From Marinicella meishanensis (GTDB taxonomy: Bacteria > Pseudomonadota > Gammaproteobacteria > Xanthomonadales > Marinicellaceae), in NCBI RefSeq assembly GCF_019931145.1, contig NZ_JAIOUV010000009.1:62001-126000 (forward strand): a DNA stretch of 64,000 nucleotides. The letters run 5' to 3'. This document shows positions 34,432 through 43,970 of this stretch, piece by piece. The notes under the pieces are model-generated. The model saw only the letters and a program-made list of their open reading frames with translations, did no database searches and was not told where the DNA came from. The translations under genes and the position numbers were made by a program. The stretch's first letter is position 1. Each line of letters starts with the position of its first letter.

Positions 34432-35411
34432 GACATCACCCGTTGAATCAAATCATCCATTGCTTGGCGGGTGGCTGCTGGCATGTGCAGATCCATTTTC
34501 ACCACCCACACATGAGGCAAATTCATGTTTTCACATTTGACCGCATCTTTTTCGGTGATCAACACCGCGGTGTCCTCATATGGGGCGAAATCCGCTTCGC
34601 TGATATCATGGTGGTCAGGCAAGGGTTGTTTGACAATGGCCATGCCGGCCGCTGCCAACAGCGAAAAGAAACTGTCCGGGTTGGCGATGCCAGCCATGGC
34701 CACCACTTTTTTGTTGCGAAATTCGGCCACGTCCTGGGTCACGCTGGGGTGGTTCAATTGGTGGATGCCAGCCAGGCCAATTTCATAATGGTGCTGGTCT
34801 TCCATGTGGCCTTTGAACACCACCAAATCGACCGAATTCAAGCGTTCCAGCGGTTCACGCAAGGGCCCGGCAGGAATCATTTGGTGATTTCCGGTGCGCC
34901 AGCGGGCATCCAGCATCACAATTTCGGCATCCCGCCCCAAGGCCAAGTGTTGCAAGCCGTCATCTGCCACAAGCACGTTCACCGAATAGTTTTTGATCAG
35001 CATCCTGCAGGCTTTGACCCGGTCTTTACCCACCATCACCGGCAATTGGGTTTTTTTGGCCATCAACAAAGGCTCATCGCCCGAGGCCGCTGGGTTGGCG
35101 TTGGCGGTCACAAACATGGGCTCCACTTTGCGCTTACCCCCATAGCCACGCGACACGATGCCAGGCTTGTACCCCAAAGTTTGCAAATGCTGTGCCAACC
35201 AAATCACCATCGGCGTTTTGCCACCACCGCCAGCGGTGATGTTGCCCACGACCAGCACCGGCACATTGACCTTATGCGTCCGTTTCAAGCCGACCCGATA
35301 CAACCAACCGCGCAGTGCCACCAAGCGGGAGAACACCCAGGCCCCCAACTTGTGCCACCAGTGGATCGGTCCATCGCCATACCACCGTTGTCTGATGCGG
35401 GTCTCATTCAT
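34428..35411 (-). CDS. lpxK: Tetraacyldisaccharide 4'-kinase
   Basis: A 327-aa membrane-associated kinase that phosphorylates the lipid A disaccharide precursor at position 4'. P-loop in VGNITAGGGGKTPMVIWLA (about 50-68), followed by KPGIVSRGYGGK and DDGLQH, all family hallmarks. The start at 35411 gives MNETRIRQRWYGDGP; an upstream ATG in msbA would add 16 residues unlike LpxK. It overlaps msbA by eight bases (ATGAATGA) and kdsB by four, so translation is coupled. Confidence 0.96.
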   Translation of the reverse strand: MNETRIRQRWYGDGPIHWWHKLGAWVFSRLVALRGWLYRVGLKRTHKVNVPVLVVGNITAGGGGKTPMVIWLAQHLQTLGYKPGIVSRGYGGKRKVEPMFVTANANPAASGDEPLLMAKKTQLPVMVGKDRVKACRMLIKNYSVNVLVADDGLQHLALGRDAEIVMLDARWRTGNHQMIPAGPLREPLERLNSVDLVVFKGHMEDQHHYEIGLAGIHQLNHPSVTQDVAEFRNKKVVAMAGIANPDSFFSLLAAAGMAIVKQPLPDHHDISEADFAPYEDTAVLITEKDAVKCENMNLPHVWVVKMDLHMPAATRQAMDDLIQRVMS

Positions 35412-37149
35412 GCACTGTGATTCCGTTGTTGATTTGTTGACTTTGCTGCAGCTGGGCATAAATTCCGGGCTCAGCCATCAGTTGATCGTGGCTGCCCATC
35501 TGGGCCACTTGGCCGGCATCCAAAACCACCACTTGATCGACGTTTTCGATGGTGGACAGGCGGTGGGCGATCACCAAAGTGGTGCGGTTTTTCATCAATT
35601 GTTCCAAAGCCAACTGAATGTGCTTTTCTGATTCGGTGTCCAAAGCCGACGTTGCCTCATCGAGGATCAACACCGGTGCATCCTTGAGGATGGCGCGGGC
35701 AATGGCGATGCGTTGCCGCTGGCCACCCGACAACCGGGTACCATTGTCACCCAATTCGGTGTCCAGTCCATCGGGTAATTGTTCAATGAATGACCAGGCA
35801 TTGGCTTGCTTGGCCGCCTGAACGATGTCAGCCTCACTGTGATTGGCTTGGGCCCCGTAGGCAATGTTGTTGCGCACCGAGTCATTGAACAGAATCACTT
35901 CTTGACTGACCACCGAGATGTGATCACGCAAACTGCTCAGGGTGAAGTCCTGGATGTTGGCTCCATTGACCAAGATGCGACCGTTGGTGACATCATAAAA
36001 CCGCGGCACCAAATTCACCAAAGTGGTTTTGCCACCACCGGAAGCACCGACAAAGGCCACGCTTTGGCCCGCTTTTAAATCCAGGTTGATGCCGTGCAAA
36101 GCCGTGGTTTCGCCGTCGTATGAAAAACCCACCTGCTCAAACACAATACCCACTTGGTCGGCTTGAAAGGATTGGCTGCCGGTGTCTTTCTCGGGTTGTT
36201 CAGCCAGCACATCCATGACACTGTCAGCCGCGGCTAAAGTGGTTTGGATGGTGGAAAACACCGCCGACAGGTTTTTGATGGTTGGCATCAAAGCCAACAT
36301 GGCCATCATGAATGACATAAAATTGGCCGCGCTCATGCTTGAAGTGGCCGCCACATACATGATGAAGGACAAGGCCACCGCCACCAGCATCAGATTGATC
36401 GATGACATGACCTCTTGGGTGGCGACGATCTTGACTTGGAGCTGGCGGTTGTTGTTGATGTTTTGTGCAAACTTCTCTGACTCTTGTTGTTGGCCTTTAA
36501 AGATTTTCACGATTTTATGGCCTTTGACCACCTCTTCCACGGTTTGGGTGATGCGGGCGATCGATTGTTGGATGCCGTGACCGATGCGCCGAAAGCGCTT
36601 GTTGACCAGGCGAATGATCAAGCCGATGATCGGAAAGGCCACGAAGGCCGCCAAGGCCAACTCCCAGGAATAGTAGAACATCACCATCAAATAAAACACG
36701 ATGGTCAGCATTTCCCGGATGATGATGACAAAGTTTTTCGACACCCCATTGGCCATTTGTTCAATGTCATAGGTGATGCGCGAGATCAATCCGCCGGCGG
36801 AATGTTGGTCATAAAACCGTTGTGGCAATTGCAAATATTGACCAAACACTGCACTGCGCAAGTCGTTGATGATTTTGCGCCCCACCCAGGTGAAGCCGTA
36901 TGCGGCGGCAAAGTTGCCCACACTGCGGATCAAAAACACGGTGATCACAAACAAGGGGATGCCTTTGATCCACATGGGGTCTTGTTGTTCAAAGGCGTGT
37001 TCCAAGATGTATGACAATGACCAGATGAAAAAGGCTTTCATGGACGCATCGATGATGGCTCCAATGATGGCCGCCGTGAACACCAGGCGATAGGGTTTCA
37101 CATAGCGCAACAACCCGAGATAGGTTGACTGATGCGGGGTTTTATTCAC
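35404..37149 (-). CDS. msbA: Lipid A export ABC transporter MsbA
   Basis: A 581-aa half-transporter that flips lipid A-core across the inner membrane. Six membrane helices in the first 310 residues, then an ATPase domain with Walker A GASGGGKTTLV, the signature LSGGQRQRIAIARA, Walker B VLILDEATSALD and the H-loop IAHRLST. Length equals E. coli MsbA (582). It overlaps exbD by four bases (37146-37149). Confidence 0.96.
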   Translation of the reverse strand: MNKTPHQSTYLGLLRYVKPYRLVFTAAIIGAIIDASMKAFFIWSLSYILEHAFEQQDPMWIKGIPLFVITVFLIRSVGNFAAAYGFTWVGRKIINDLRSAVFGQYLQLPQRFYDQHSAGGLISRITYDIEQMANGVSKNFVIIIREMLTIVFYLMVMFYYSWELALAAFVAFPIIGLIIRLVNKRFRRIGHGIQQSIARITQTVEEVVKGHKIVKIFKGQQQESEKFAQNINNNRQLQVKIVATQEVMSSINLMLVAVALSFIMYVAATSSMSAANFMSFMMAMLALMPTIKNLSAVFSTIQTTLAAADSVMDVLAEQPEKDTGSQSFQADQVGIVFEQVGFSYDGETTALHGINLDLKAGQSVAFVGASGGGKTTLVNLVPRFYDVTNGRILVNGANIQDFTLSSLRDHISVVSQEVILFNDSVRNNIAYGAQANHSEADIVQAAKQANAWSFIEQLPDGLDTELGDNGTRLSGGQRQRIAIARAILKDAPVLILDEATSALDTESEKHIQLALEQLMKNRTTLVIAHRLSTIENVDQVVVLDAGQVAQMGSHDQLMAEPGIYAQLQQSQQINNGITVHE

Positions 37150-37568
37150 TGAGCATCACTGGCTTGGGTGGTGGCCATGGACACTTTGGCAAAACCCATG
37201 GCACCCAACACATCCATCGCCATCACCACGTGCTTGTGCGCCACATTGGCATCAGCCCGGATGATCACCGGCATGTCCCGCGCATCGGCCACGGTGTTTT
37301 GCAGGGCGTTTTGCAGGGATTGCCTTTGCGCATTGACCAATTCGTTGTTGTTGACGAAAAACACCCCTTTTTGACTGATGGAAATGACCAGATCTTGGGC
37401 TTCTGTGGTGGTCGGTTTGGCGCTGGCCTCTGGCAACTCGATCTTTAATTTGGCCTGCTTTTCAAAGGTGGTGCTGACCATGAAAAAGATCAACAACAAA
37501 AACACCACATCAATCAATGGCGTTAAATTGAGTTTACTGCCCTCATTTTGTTGGCTGGAAATTTTCAT
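37146..37568 (-). CDS. exbD: ExbD/TolR-family energy-coupling protein
   Basis: A 140-aa inner-membrane protein that works with ExbB to use the proton motive force. One helix (about 18-38, LIDVVFLLLIFFMVSTTF) containing the essential Asp (PLIDVVF), then a periplasmic domain (VISISQKGVFFVNNNELV, PVIIRADANVAHKHVVMAMDVL). Overlapping stops and starts (ATGA) tie it to exbB and msbA. This exbB-exbD-msbA-lpxK arrangement is common in gammaproteobacteria. Confidence 0.92.
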   Translation of the reverse strand: MKISSQQNEGSKLNLTPLIDVVFLLLIFFMVSTTFEKQAKLKIELPEASAKPTTTEAQDLVISISQKGVFFVNNNELVNAQRQSLQNALQNTVADARDMPVIIRADANVAHKHVVMAMDVLGAMGFAKVSMATTQASDAQ

Positions 37569-38173
37569 GACCGACTTTTGGAGATGGCATCAATCAACTG
37601 CATGACCTGCTGCTCCATGACGATGGTTTGATCGGCAATCTTGTTCTTGAAATGGCGGTAAAACAACACCGCTGGAATGGCCACAATCAAACCGGCCGCA
37701 GTGGTGGTCAAGGCTTGCGAAATGCCGCCAGCCAATTGATTGGCATTGCCGACACCGAATTCCATGATGTTGGCAAACACCTTCATCATGCCGATCACGG
37801 TGCCCAACAAGCCCAACAAAGGTGACACTTCACCGATGGCATTCAACCAGTTCAGTGGTTTTTCCAATTGATGCGAAACATGTCGCCCGGCGTCTTCCAC
37901 CGCTTCGATGATTTCATCCCGCTCATCGTGGCGTTTGCGCAAGGCCACCGCCAGCAAAAAGCCCAACGGTGAAGTCTCACCCAATTGGTCGATGTGTTTG
38001 TCATCCAGGTGTTTTTTCTTCGACCATTCAATCACTTGGTCGGGCAATTCTTGCGGAATGATTTCTTTGTCACGCAAAGACCAAAACCTTTCACCCACGA
38101 TCATCATGGCCAAGGCCATCAAGATCAGCAAAAAGATCATCACCACACCACCGCTGCTGACTATTTCAAACAC
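37565..38173 (-). CDS. exbB: MotA/TolQ/ExbB proton-channel protein
   Basis: A 202-aa inner-membrane protein with three helices: about 10-30 (GGVVMIFLLILMALAMMIVG), about 110-130 (SPLLGLLGTVIGMMKVF) and about 148-170 (GISQALTTTAAGLIVAIPAVLFY). The last two carry the conserved G-rich and TTAAGL motifs of the ExbB channel. First gene of the operon that runs through msbA, lpxK and kdsB. It could energise one of the TonB receptors in this window, but no tonB gene is seen. Confidence 0.92.
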   Translation of the reverse strand: MFEIVSSGGVVMIFLLILMALAMMIVGERFWSLRDKEIIPQELPDQVIEWSKKKHLDDKHIDQLGETSPLGFLLAVALRKRHDERDEIIEAVEDAGRHVSHQLEKPLNWLNAIGEVSPLLGLLGTVIGMMKVFANIMEFGVGNANQLAGGISQALTTTAAGLIVAIPAVLFYRHFKNKIADQTIVMEQQVMQLIDAISKSRS

Positions 38174-38275
38174 GCATACACTCCTATGGAATCGGCTGTA
38201 AAAAAATTTGCCTGTATTGTAACGATTGCCGCAGTAAATTTCTGTAAAGAATTTTCTGCGGCATCCGGTTCACGG

Positions 38276-40261
38276 TTACCAGTGCACGCCGCGCATCAAA
38301 CTGGCAAAGGCCATTTGTTCTGGTGACACCTCACGTGGGGCACTGCTGGTATCGCCGCGGGCCGCCGCGGAATCTGGGAACATGTTGAATGCGGTGTTCA
38401 TCATCACTTCCATCGATTTTGGCATCACCGCGTGCATCACTTGGGCAAAAATACCCAAGCGGGTGGCAATGCGTTGGGGCCGTCGAATGATGGCATCTTT
38501 GATGAACAAGGCCGCTTCCTCGGGCGAAATGGTCGGCACGTTGTTGTACATCTTGGTCGGCGCGATCATCGGTGTTCTGACCAACGGCATGTTGATGGTG
38601 GTGAAGGCCACATTCAGATCATTGTATTCGGCAGCCGCACAGCGTGAGAACGCGTCCAATGCCGCTTTGGAAGCGACGTAGGCAGAAAATCGGGGGGCAT
38701 TGGTCAACACCCCGATGGAAGAAATGTTGATCACGTGCCCGGCCCGTCGCTCTGACATGCCTGGCAAAAAGCCCATGATCAAGCGCAAGGAGCCGAAATA
38801 GTTCAAGTCCATGGTTCGCTCAAAATCATGGAACCGGTCATAAGACAGCGCAATCGAACGGCGAATGGAGCGACCGGCGTTGTTCACCAGAATGTCCACC
38901 CCACCCAAATCTTTCAACACGTTCTTGACCAAGGAATTGGCCGATTTTTCGCTGGACAGGTCGGCCACATAGGGCGACACTTTAACGCCTTTTTTCTTCA
39001 AGGCTTTGGCCGTTTCTTTCAATTTGTCTTCACCGCGGGCGACGATGATCAGGTGAGCGCCGGCCTCGGCCAGCATTTCCGCCACCGCCAAACCGATGCC
39101 GGAAGTGGCGCCGGTGACCATCACCCGTTTGTCTTTGACCCGGCCAGAGAGGGATTTGTCGATGAACAAATCCGGGTCCAGGTTGCGCTCCCAGTAATCC
39201 CACAAACGCCAGGCATAGCTTTTCAGTTTTGGCAACTTGATGCCCGAGCCTTTCAACGCTTTTTGGGTTTCCCGATCATCGAACCGGGTCGGGTAATTGA
39301 TGAAGCTCAAAATGCCGGGGGGAATCCCCAAGTCATTGAAAATTTGGGCCCGGATGCGCTTCACCGGTGACAGCATCATCAAGCCCTGCTTCACCGCGCC
39401 GGGGATGAAGTTAAAGATGCGGGCATCCACCCGCATGTTCATTTGCGGTGCGTTGGCGGCATCAGCGAAGATGTTCAAAACCGAGCCAATGCGTTTGGGG
39501 TTGGGGTCGGTCAAATGGAAACAGCCGCCATCCAAACCAGGCTTGTGTGAAATGTGATCCAGCGCATCAACCACATAATCGACCGGCACCATGTTCAAAC
39601 GGCCGCCCTCGATGCCCATCATCGGCATCCATTTGGGGAAGGTGTTGCGCAGTTTCTGGATCAGTTTGAAGAAGTAATATGGGCCGTCAATTTTGTCGAT
39701 TTCACCGGTCTTGGAATGGCCCAGGACCATGGCGGGTCGGTAAATCCGGTAGGGGATTTGGCAAGTGTGCCGAACCACCCCTTCGGATTCGTGTTTGGTT
39801 TTGAAATACGGATGATCCAAATCTTCGGCTTCGTCGAACATGTCCTCGCGAAACACCCCGGGGTACATACCCGCAGCGGCGATCGATGAGACGTGGTGGA
39901 AGCATTTGGCCTTGATGGCTTCGGCCAAGTGCACCGCGTGTGAGGTGCCATCGACATTGGCCGCCATTTGTTCGTCCAGGCCGGCTTTCATGTCATAGAT
40001 GGCCGCCAAATGATAAAAATGCTTGACCTTGCCGGTCATTTGGTCGCGGTTTTTCTTGCTCACGCCGAGACTGTTGCGGGTCAAATCTCCGGTCACCAAA
40101 TCAATGCGGCGCATCGGCGCACCCATATCCTCCAGCATCTTTTTCATTTTGGTTTTCGAACCGGAACGGACCAACAGGTAGATGTGTCCTGACCTCGCGA
40201 ACAATTTTTTGAGGAAGTGACGACCGATAAAGCCTGTGGCACCCGTGACGAAATATGACAT
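38276..40261 (-). CDS. Two-domain fatty acyl-CoA/ACP reductase (FAR, Marinobacter type)
   Basis: A 661-aa NADPH-dependent enzyme that probably reduces fatty acyl-CoA or acyl-ACP through the aldehyde to a fatty alcohol. N-terminal extended-SDR (male-sterility-like) domain: TGATGFIGR (6-14), HLAAIYDM, FHHVSSIAAAGMYPGVFREDMF, HPYFKTKHESE, YRIYRPAMVLGHSKTGEIDKIDGPYYFFK. Linker with FINYPTRFDDRETQKALKGS and DYWERNLDPDLF. C-terminal classical SDR domain: VTGATSGIGLAVAE (about 380), NNAGRSIRRSIALS, YVASKAALDAF (about 530). Length and many blocks match, from memory, the Marinobacter wax-ester FAR of 661 aa. Divergent from the acyl-CoA-binding protein gene. Confidence 0.88.
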   Translation of the reverse strand: MSYFVTGATGFIGRHFLKKLFARSGHIYLLVRSGSKTKMKKMLEDMGAPMRRIDLVTGDLTRNSLGVSKKNRDQMTGKVKHFYHLAAIYDMKAGLDEQMAANVDGTSHAVHLAEAIKAKCFHHVSSIAAAGMYPGVFREDMFDEAEDLDHPYFKTKHESEGVVRHTCQIPYRIYRPAMVLGHSKTGEIDKIDGPYYFFKLIQKLRNTFPKWMPMMGIEGGRLNMVPVDYVVDALDHISHKPGLDGGCFHLTDPNPKRIGSVLNIFADAANAPQMNMRVDARIFNFIPGAVKQGLMMLSPVKRIRAQIFNDLGIPPGILSFINYPTRFDDRETQKALKGSGIKLPKLKSYAWRLWDYWERNLDPDLFIDKSLSGRVKDKRVMVTGATSGIGLAVAEMLAEAGAHLIIVARGEDKLKETAKALKKKGVKVSPYVADLSSEKSANSLVKNVLKDLGGVDILVNNAGRSIRRSIALSYDRFHDFERTMDLNYFGSLRLIMGFLPGMSERRAGHVINISSIGVLTNAPRFSAYVASKAALDAFSRCAAAEYNDLNVAFTTINMPLVRTPMIAPTKMYNNVPTISPEEAALFIKDAIIRRPQRIATRLGIFAQVMHAVMPKSMEVMMNTAFNMFPDSAAARGDTSSAPREVSPEQMAFASLMRGVHW

Positions 40262-40282
40262 TAATTTTCTCCCGTTATTTGA

Positions 40283-40311
40283 TTGACCGATGAATTAAAA
40301 TCGTGTCAAAT
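40283..40311 (+). promoter_or_regulatory. Predicted promoter of the ACBP-TetR operon
   Basis: TTGACC (40283-40288), 17 bp, TCAAAT (40306-40311). The expected start near 40318 leaves a 24-nt leader before the ATG at 40342 and argues against the GTG at 40303, which lies within the promoter. Confidence 0.45.
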
Positions 40312-40341
40312 GATGCTTATTCAATTTCCGATAATCATAAC

Positions 40342-40599
40342 ATGACTGAATTAAGTGATGCATTTGAGAATGCACAGATTGCGGTAAAAAGTTTGTCCAA
40401 ACGCCCAGATGATGCCACTTTGCTGAAGCTGTATGCCTTGTATAAACAAGGTTCAACCGGTGACGTCCAAGGCGACAAACCGGGCTTTTTTGATTTCGTG
40501 GGCGCTGCCAAATATGAAGCTTGGGAACAGCTCAAAGGCATGGACGGCGATGAGGCCAAACAACAATACGTGGACCTGGTCGAAAAACTGAGCGAATAA
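40342..40599 (+). CDS. Acyl-CoA-binding protein (ACBP)
   Basis: An 85-aa soluble carrier of long-chain acyl-CoA. Near full-length match to the family: LSDAFENAQIAVKSLSKRPD, LKLYALYKQGSTGDVQGDKPGFFDFVGAAKYEAWEQLKGM, AKQQYVDLVEKL. The ATG at 40342 gives the usual ACBP length; the GTG at 40303 would overlap the promoter. Divergent from the fatty acyl reductase and followed directly by a TetR regulator, which fits a role in handling acyl-CoA for that enzyme. Confidence 0.9.
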   Translation: MTELSDAFENAQIAVKSLSKRPDDATLLKLYALYKQGSTGDVQGDKPGFFDFVGAAKYEAWEQLKGMDGDEAKQQYVDLVEKLSE

Positions 40600-41226
40600 T
40601 TGAAAACCAAGGAGCGCATATTGGCCACCGCCTTGGTTTTGTTCAACGAGGAAGGTGAGCCCAATGTGACCACCAACCACATTGCCGATGAAATGGACAT
40701 CAGTCCTGGCAACCTCTATTACCACTACAAAAGCAAAGACGACATCATTTGGCAAATCTTCTTGCAGTATGAAAAGAAGATCAAAGCCGTGCTCGAATCC
40801 AATGACCTGAACCATGCCTCAATGAAGGACATGTGGTTGTACTTGAACATGGTGTTTGATGTGATCGTGGAATACCGGTTCTTGTACCGGAACCTGATTC
40901 AGTTGATGAACCGCATTGAGTTTCTCAAGCGCCACTTTCGCCACATCCTGGCCTTGAAATCACAAACCGCATTGCGCATCCTGGAACAGTTGCGTCTGGA
41001 CGGGGTGATCTCGGCCGATCAGCGCACCACCGCCAACCTGGCCGACCAAATCGCCCTCACCTCAACTTTCTGGTTGAACTATTCGGTGGCAATTTTTGAT
41101 GACAACTTCGATGAGCAAAAGAAACTGTCGCACGGTATTTTTCACATCCTACAAATGATCGCGCCGTTCCTCGATGAGAAACAGCGCGCGTTCTTGGATG
41201 AACTGTCGAAACAGTTTTTGTCTTAA
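40600..41226 (+). CDS. TetR-family transcriptional regulator
   Basis: A 208-aa repressor-type protein starting at a TTG directly behind the ACBP stop (TAA then TTG). N-terminal helix-turn-helix at about 3-50 (KERILATALVLFNEEGEPNVTTNHIADEMDISPGNLYYHYKSKDDII), then a helical ligand domain of the type found in a group of TetR proteins near fatty-acid genes. It may be translationally coupled to ACBP, and may control the divergent acyl reductase and itself, sensing an acyl-CoA. This is inference from position. Confidence 0.85.
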   Translation: MKTKERILATALVLFNEEGEPNVTTNHIADEMDISPGNLYYHYKSKDDIIWQIFLQYEKKIKAVLESNDLNHASMKDMWLYLNMVFDVIVEYRFLYRNLIQLMNRIEFLKRHFRHILALKSQTALRILEQLRLDGVISADQRTTANLADQIALTSTFWLNYSVAIFDDNFDEQKKLSHGIFHILQMIAPFLDEKQRAFLDELSKQFLS

Positions 41227-41241
41227 TTCTGGTTGTGAGAT

Positions 41242-42849
41242 TTACCTCAGCCGATAAAAAGTTAGATTATCTGATTCTCGATCAATTCCACTGTAATCAA
41301 TGCCATCAGCTTGGCCCAAATACATGGTAAAGACATTCATCCCAATGTCTTGAAAATAGACTTTCCCATTGGTAGAAAAATCAGATTGACTTAACCCGAA
41401 ATTTGCCGTGCAGTTGGGTTGTATGTAGCTTGGCAGTAGGTCGAAACCCTCTCTTGTAACAGTACAAATCATACTCAGTCCAAATGAACCGGCTTCATTG
41501 TTTTGATCGAAGGATTCATATCCTCTGGCCCCTAAATACCAAGGAACAGCGGGAGAAATGCGGCTATTGGGCTCAAAGAAACTCAAGTCAATCACATCTA
41601 ATAGATTCAATTCATTGTCAACCACAACCCACCGGCCAGTCTGGTCTGGAAAAGAGTACTTTTTATCATTAATCATCAACTGCTCGGTCTTAAACAACTC
41701 AATGCCAAAATTCACATTCTGGATGTGTTTCACCGGCGAACCATCGACGCTGAAGGTGGCCAGCTCGGTGCCCAGCAATTGAATTTCCAGTTGCTGGATT
41801 TGATCGGTGTAAGTCGCTGAAGTTTTGCCGTCGATACCAATCGGCGAACCGCCTACAGTGCTGCGCAATTCGGTTTGCAGCAAGCCGTTGGCGTCGAATG
41901 CCCCAGCCGCGATTGACCAGGCCGCGTTGCCGGCTTCATCGTATGAGTACATCAGCACCACGGTGTAGGGACCTTGGCTGACCAGCACCAAACCACCGCC
42001 GACATCGGGGTCGTCTTCAGGCCGCCAGTAACCGTCATTCGGTTGTAAAGAGGCACTGGATGGGCGAAAACCAGTGAATGATTGTGATTCATCGGCAGCC
42101 ACCAATTGCATTTGTTTGACGCCCAAATCAGCAAAAGACACATTCAACAAAGGTTCGCTCTCCTGGCGGCGATCCAGGGTGCAAAACGGTTGTGAAAAGG
42201 GCAAGGTGTTGGGGATGAATTGCCAAGGACAGCGCAGCTCCCAACCATCGGTGCTGGGGTGGGTGCTGACAAAGGTTTTCTCTAAAAAGGCCGCGTTGCC
42301 TGATTCGTCATTGGCTGCCACCAGATCCAACACAAACGCCAAGTCTGAATCCACACCGCCCACCAGCCAGGTGCCAGTTGGATCGGCCACTTGGTAGTTG
42401 GTGCCATCGGTCAAAGTTTGGTGTTCGGTGTCCCAGGTCGGGTAAGCAAAATTCATTGACTGCATGGTTTTGATGGGTTGGTCATCGATTAGGAATGACG
42501 CGGTTTGTGAACCATAAAAATCAATGGTCAACTGCCGTGCGGTGGGCAAGTAAGATGCCGAAGGCGGGTTGCTGACCAAAATGCTGGTGCCATCCGTGGT
42601 TTCTTTCAATTCAGCCGCAAAGCGGCCATTCTCGTCGATCGATCCCACGGCCAAATACCAGCGTGGCTCACCATCTGGGGTGTAACTGAACACTGTGGCC
42701 AAGGTGATGCCACCTTGGGTGATCATCATCATACCTGAACCGATGTCTGGGTCATCGGTGGTCCGCCACAAGCCATCGGCTGGTTTGATTTGGGCCTGTG
42801 CCAAACCCACGGTGATCCATAAAAAAATGATCAAAAATGTATTTTTCAT
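41242..42849 (-). CDS. Exported protein with a duplicated beta-rich domain, function unknown
   Basis: A 535-aa protein with a signal peptide (MKNTFLIIFLWITVGLAQA). It contains two related halves: DGLWRTTDDPDIGSGMMMITQGGITLATVFSYTPDGEPRWYLAVG (about 25-70) and DGYWRPEDDPDVGGGLVLVSQGPYTVVLMYSYDEAGNAAWSIAAG (about 280-325), each with a following TARQLTIDFYGSQTASFLID-type strand. The start at 42849 is supported by GGGAG and the signal sequence. Only two Cys pairs are seen. I do not recognise a named family. Convergent with the TetR gene; 15 bp separate the stops. Confidence 0.65.
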   Translation of the reverse strand: MKNTFLIIFLWITVGLAQAQIKPADGLWRTTDDPDIGSGMMMITQGGITLATVFSYTPDGEPRWYLAVGSIDENGRFAAELKETTDGTSILVSNPPSASYLPTARQLTIDFYGSQTASFLIDDQPIKTMQSMNFAYPTWDTEHQTLTDGTNYQVADPTGTWLVGGVDSDLAFVLDLVAANDESGNAAFLEKTFVSTHPSTDGWELRCPWQFIPNTLPFSQPFCTLDRRQESEPLLNVSFADLGVKQMQLVAADESQSFTGFRPSSASLQPNDGYWRPEDDPDVGGGLVLVSQGPYTVVLMYSYDEAGNAAWSIAAGAFDANGLLQTELRSTVGGSPIGIDGKTSATYTDQIQQLEIQLLGTELATFSVDGSPVKHIQNVNFGIELFKTEQLMINDKKYSFPDQTGRWVVVDNELNLLDVIDLSFFEPNSRISPAVPWYLGARGYESFDQNNEAGSFGLSMICTVTREGFDLLPSYIQPNCTANFGLSQSDFSTNGKVYFQDIGMNVFTMYLGQADGIDYSGIDRESDNLTFYRLR

Positions 42850-42905
42850 TGGTACGCTCCCTCTGCTGGTGGGAGTCATGATACCAATTTTTGTTTAATA
42901 AAGCG

Positions 42906-43970
42906 CTAATTTTCAAGGATTTTTGTGCCTGGCAGCTGTTCAATCAAGTCCACACCCAACAGGGTGCTGGGGGTGTGGTAGCCAGTGGCTTGCCGATGAG
43001 TGGTCAACAAGGCTTGGGTCACATGCACCGAACCCGTGGCTGTGAGGTTGTAACCATTGGCCACTTCAATGCGATGGGTTTTGACCTCTCCTGCTTCGTT
43101 TTTCACTTCACCCCACACGAAGGTGGTTAACTTATCACGGGTGGCTTGATCCGGTCCTTTGACTTTTTTATCGATGCGTTTTTTCAAGAAGTTTTGCACC
43201 AATCCCCACTTCAGAATCGGCTTGAGCCAATTCATGCGCTTGACTTGTTTGATCATGCCGGGTGAAGCCGGGATGTACACTTCGATGTTGGGGATGCCGG
43301 TGTTGTGAAAGGCCGTGGACACATCGCCCCAGGGAATGGTCATGGCCAGTTTTTCTCCGCCACCAAAATCAATGCGACGGGTTTTGGCCGCCAAGGGCAC
43401 GGTTTTGATCACCCCATTTTCACGGATCTTACCACCTTGCGGCAGCGCCTCGACCGAGGTTTTGGCGGTGCCTGGACTGAAACCAGAACGTGAATCAAAA
43501 CCCAACGCCAAGTGGGTGGCTTCGGGCATCTGGGCCTGCAAATAGCCCGCCACACAATCGGTGGGGATCACATCAAAACCCACCCCGGGGCACAGCACCA
43601 CACCTTGGGTCTTGGCCGCCTCATCCAGACTGGCTGCCAACTCAAACACCTCGATTTCGCCGGTGATGTCCAGGTAATGAGCCCGTTGTTTGAGACAGGC
43701 TTGCATCATCACTTCAGCGGTTTGGGAAAATGGGCCGGCACAATTGAGCACCAAATCCATGCCCACAATCAAGGCATCTGATTGGGCCAACATGTCGATG
43801 CTGAACACCCGATATTCCAAGCCATGCTGCGCTGCCAAAGTCTTGACTTTGTCCTCACTGCGACCAGCCAACACCGGCCGCAAGCCGGCTTTGACCGCTT
43901 GTTTGACGATGAGTTGCCCCGAATAACCGGTGGCGCCATAAATCATCCAGTTGTTTGCCGTCTCACTCAT
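42906..43970 (-). CDS. Saccharopine-dehydrogenase-like NAD(P)-dependent reductase
   Basis: A 354-aa oxidoreductase with an N-terminal Rossmann fold (MIYGATGYSGQLIVKQAVKAGLRPVLAGRSEDK, residues 9-41) and CAGPFSQTAEVMMQACLKQRAHYLDITGEIEVFE, typical of the saccharopine-dehydrogenase-like family that includes trans-acting enoyl reductases of lipid synthesis. Lysine biosynthesis is unlikely given the neighbourhood. It overlaps the SDR gene at 43967 by four bases, so the two form an operon. Confidence 0.8.
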   Translation of the reverse strand: MSETANNWMIYGATGYSGQLIVKQAVKAGLRPVLAGRSEDKVKTLAAQHGLEYRVFSIDMLAQSDALIVGMDLVLNCAGPFSQTAEVMMQACLKQRAHYLDITGEIEVFELAASLDEAAKTQGVVLCPGVGFDVIPTDCVAGYLQAQMPEATHLALGFDSRSGFSPGTAKTSVEALPQGGKIRENGVIKTVPLAAKTRRIDFGGGEKLAMTIPWGDVSTAFHNTGIPNIEVYIPASPGMIKQVKRMNWLKPILKWGLVQNFLKKRIDKKVKGPDQATRDKLTTFVWGEVKNEAGEVKTHRIEVANGYNLTATGSVHVTQALLTTHRQATGYHTPSTLLGVDLIEQLPGTKILEN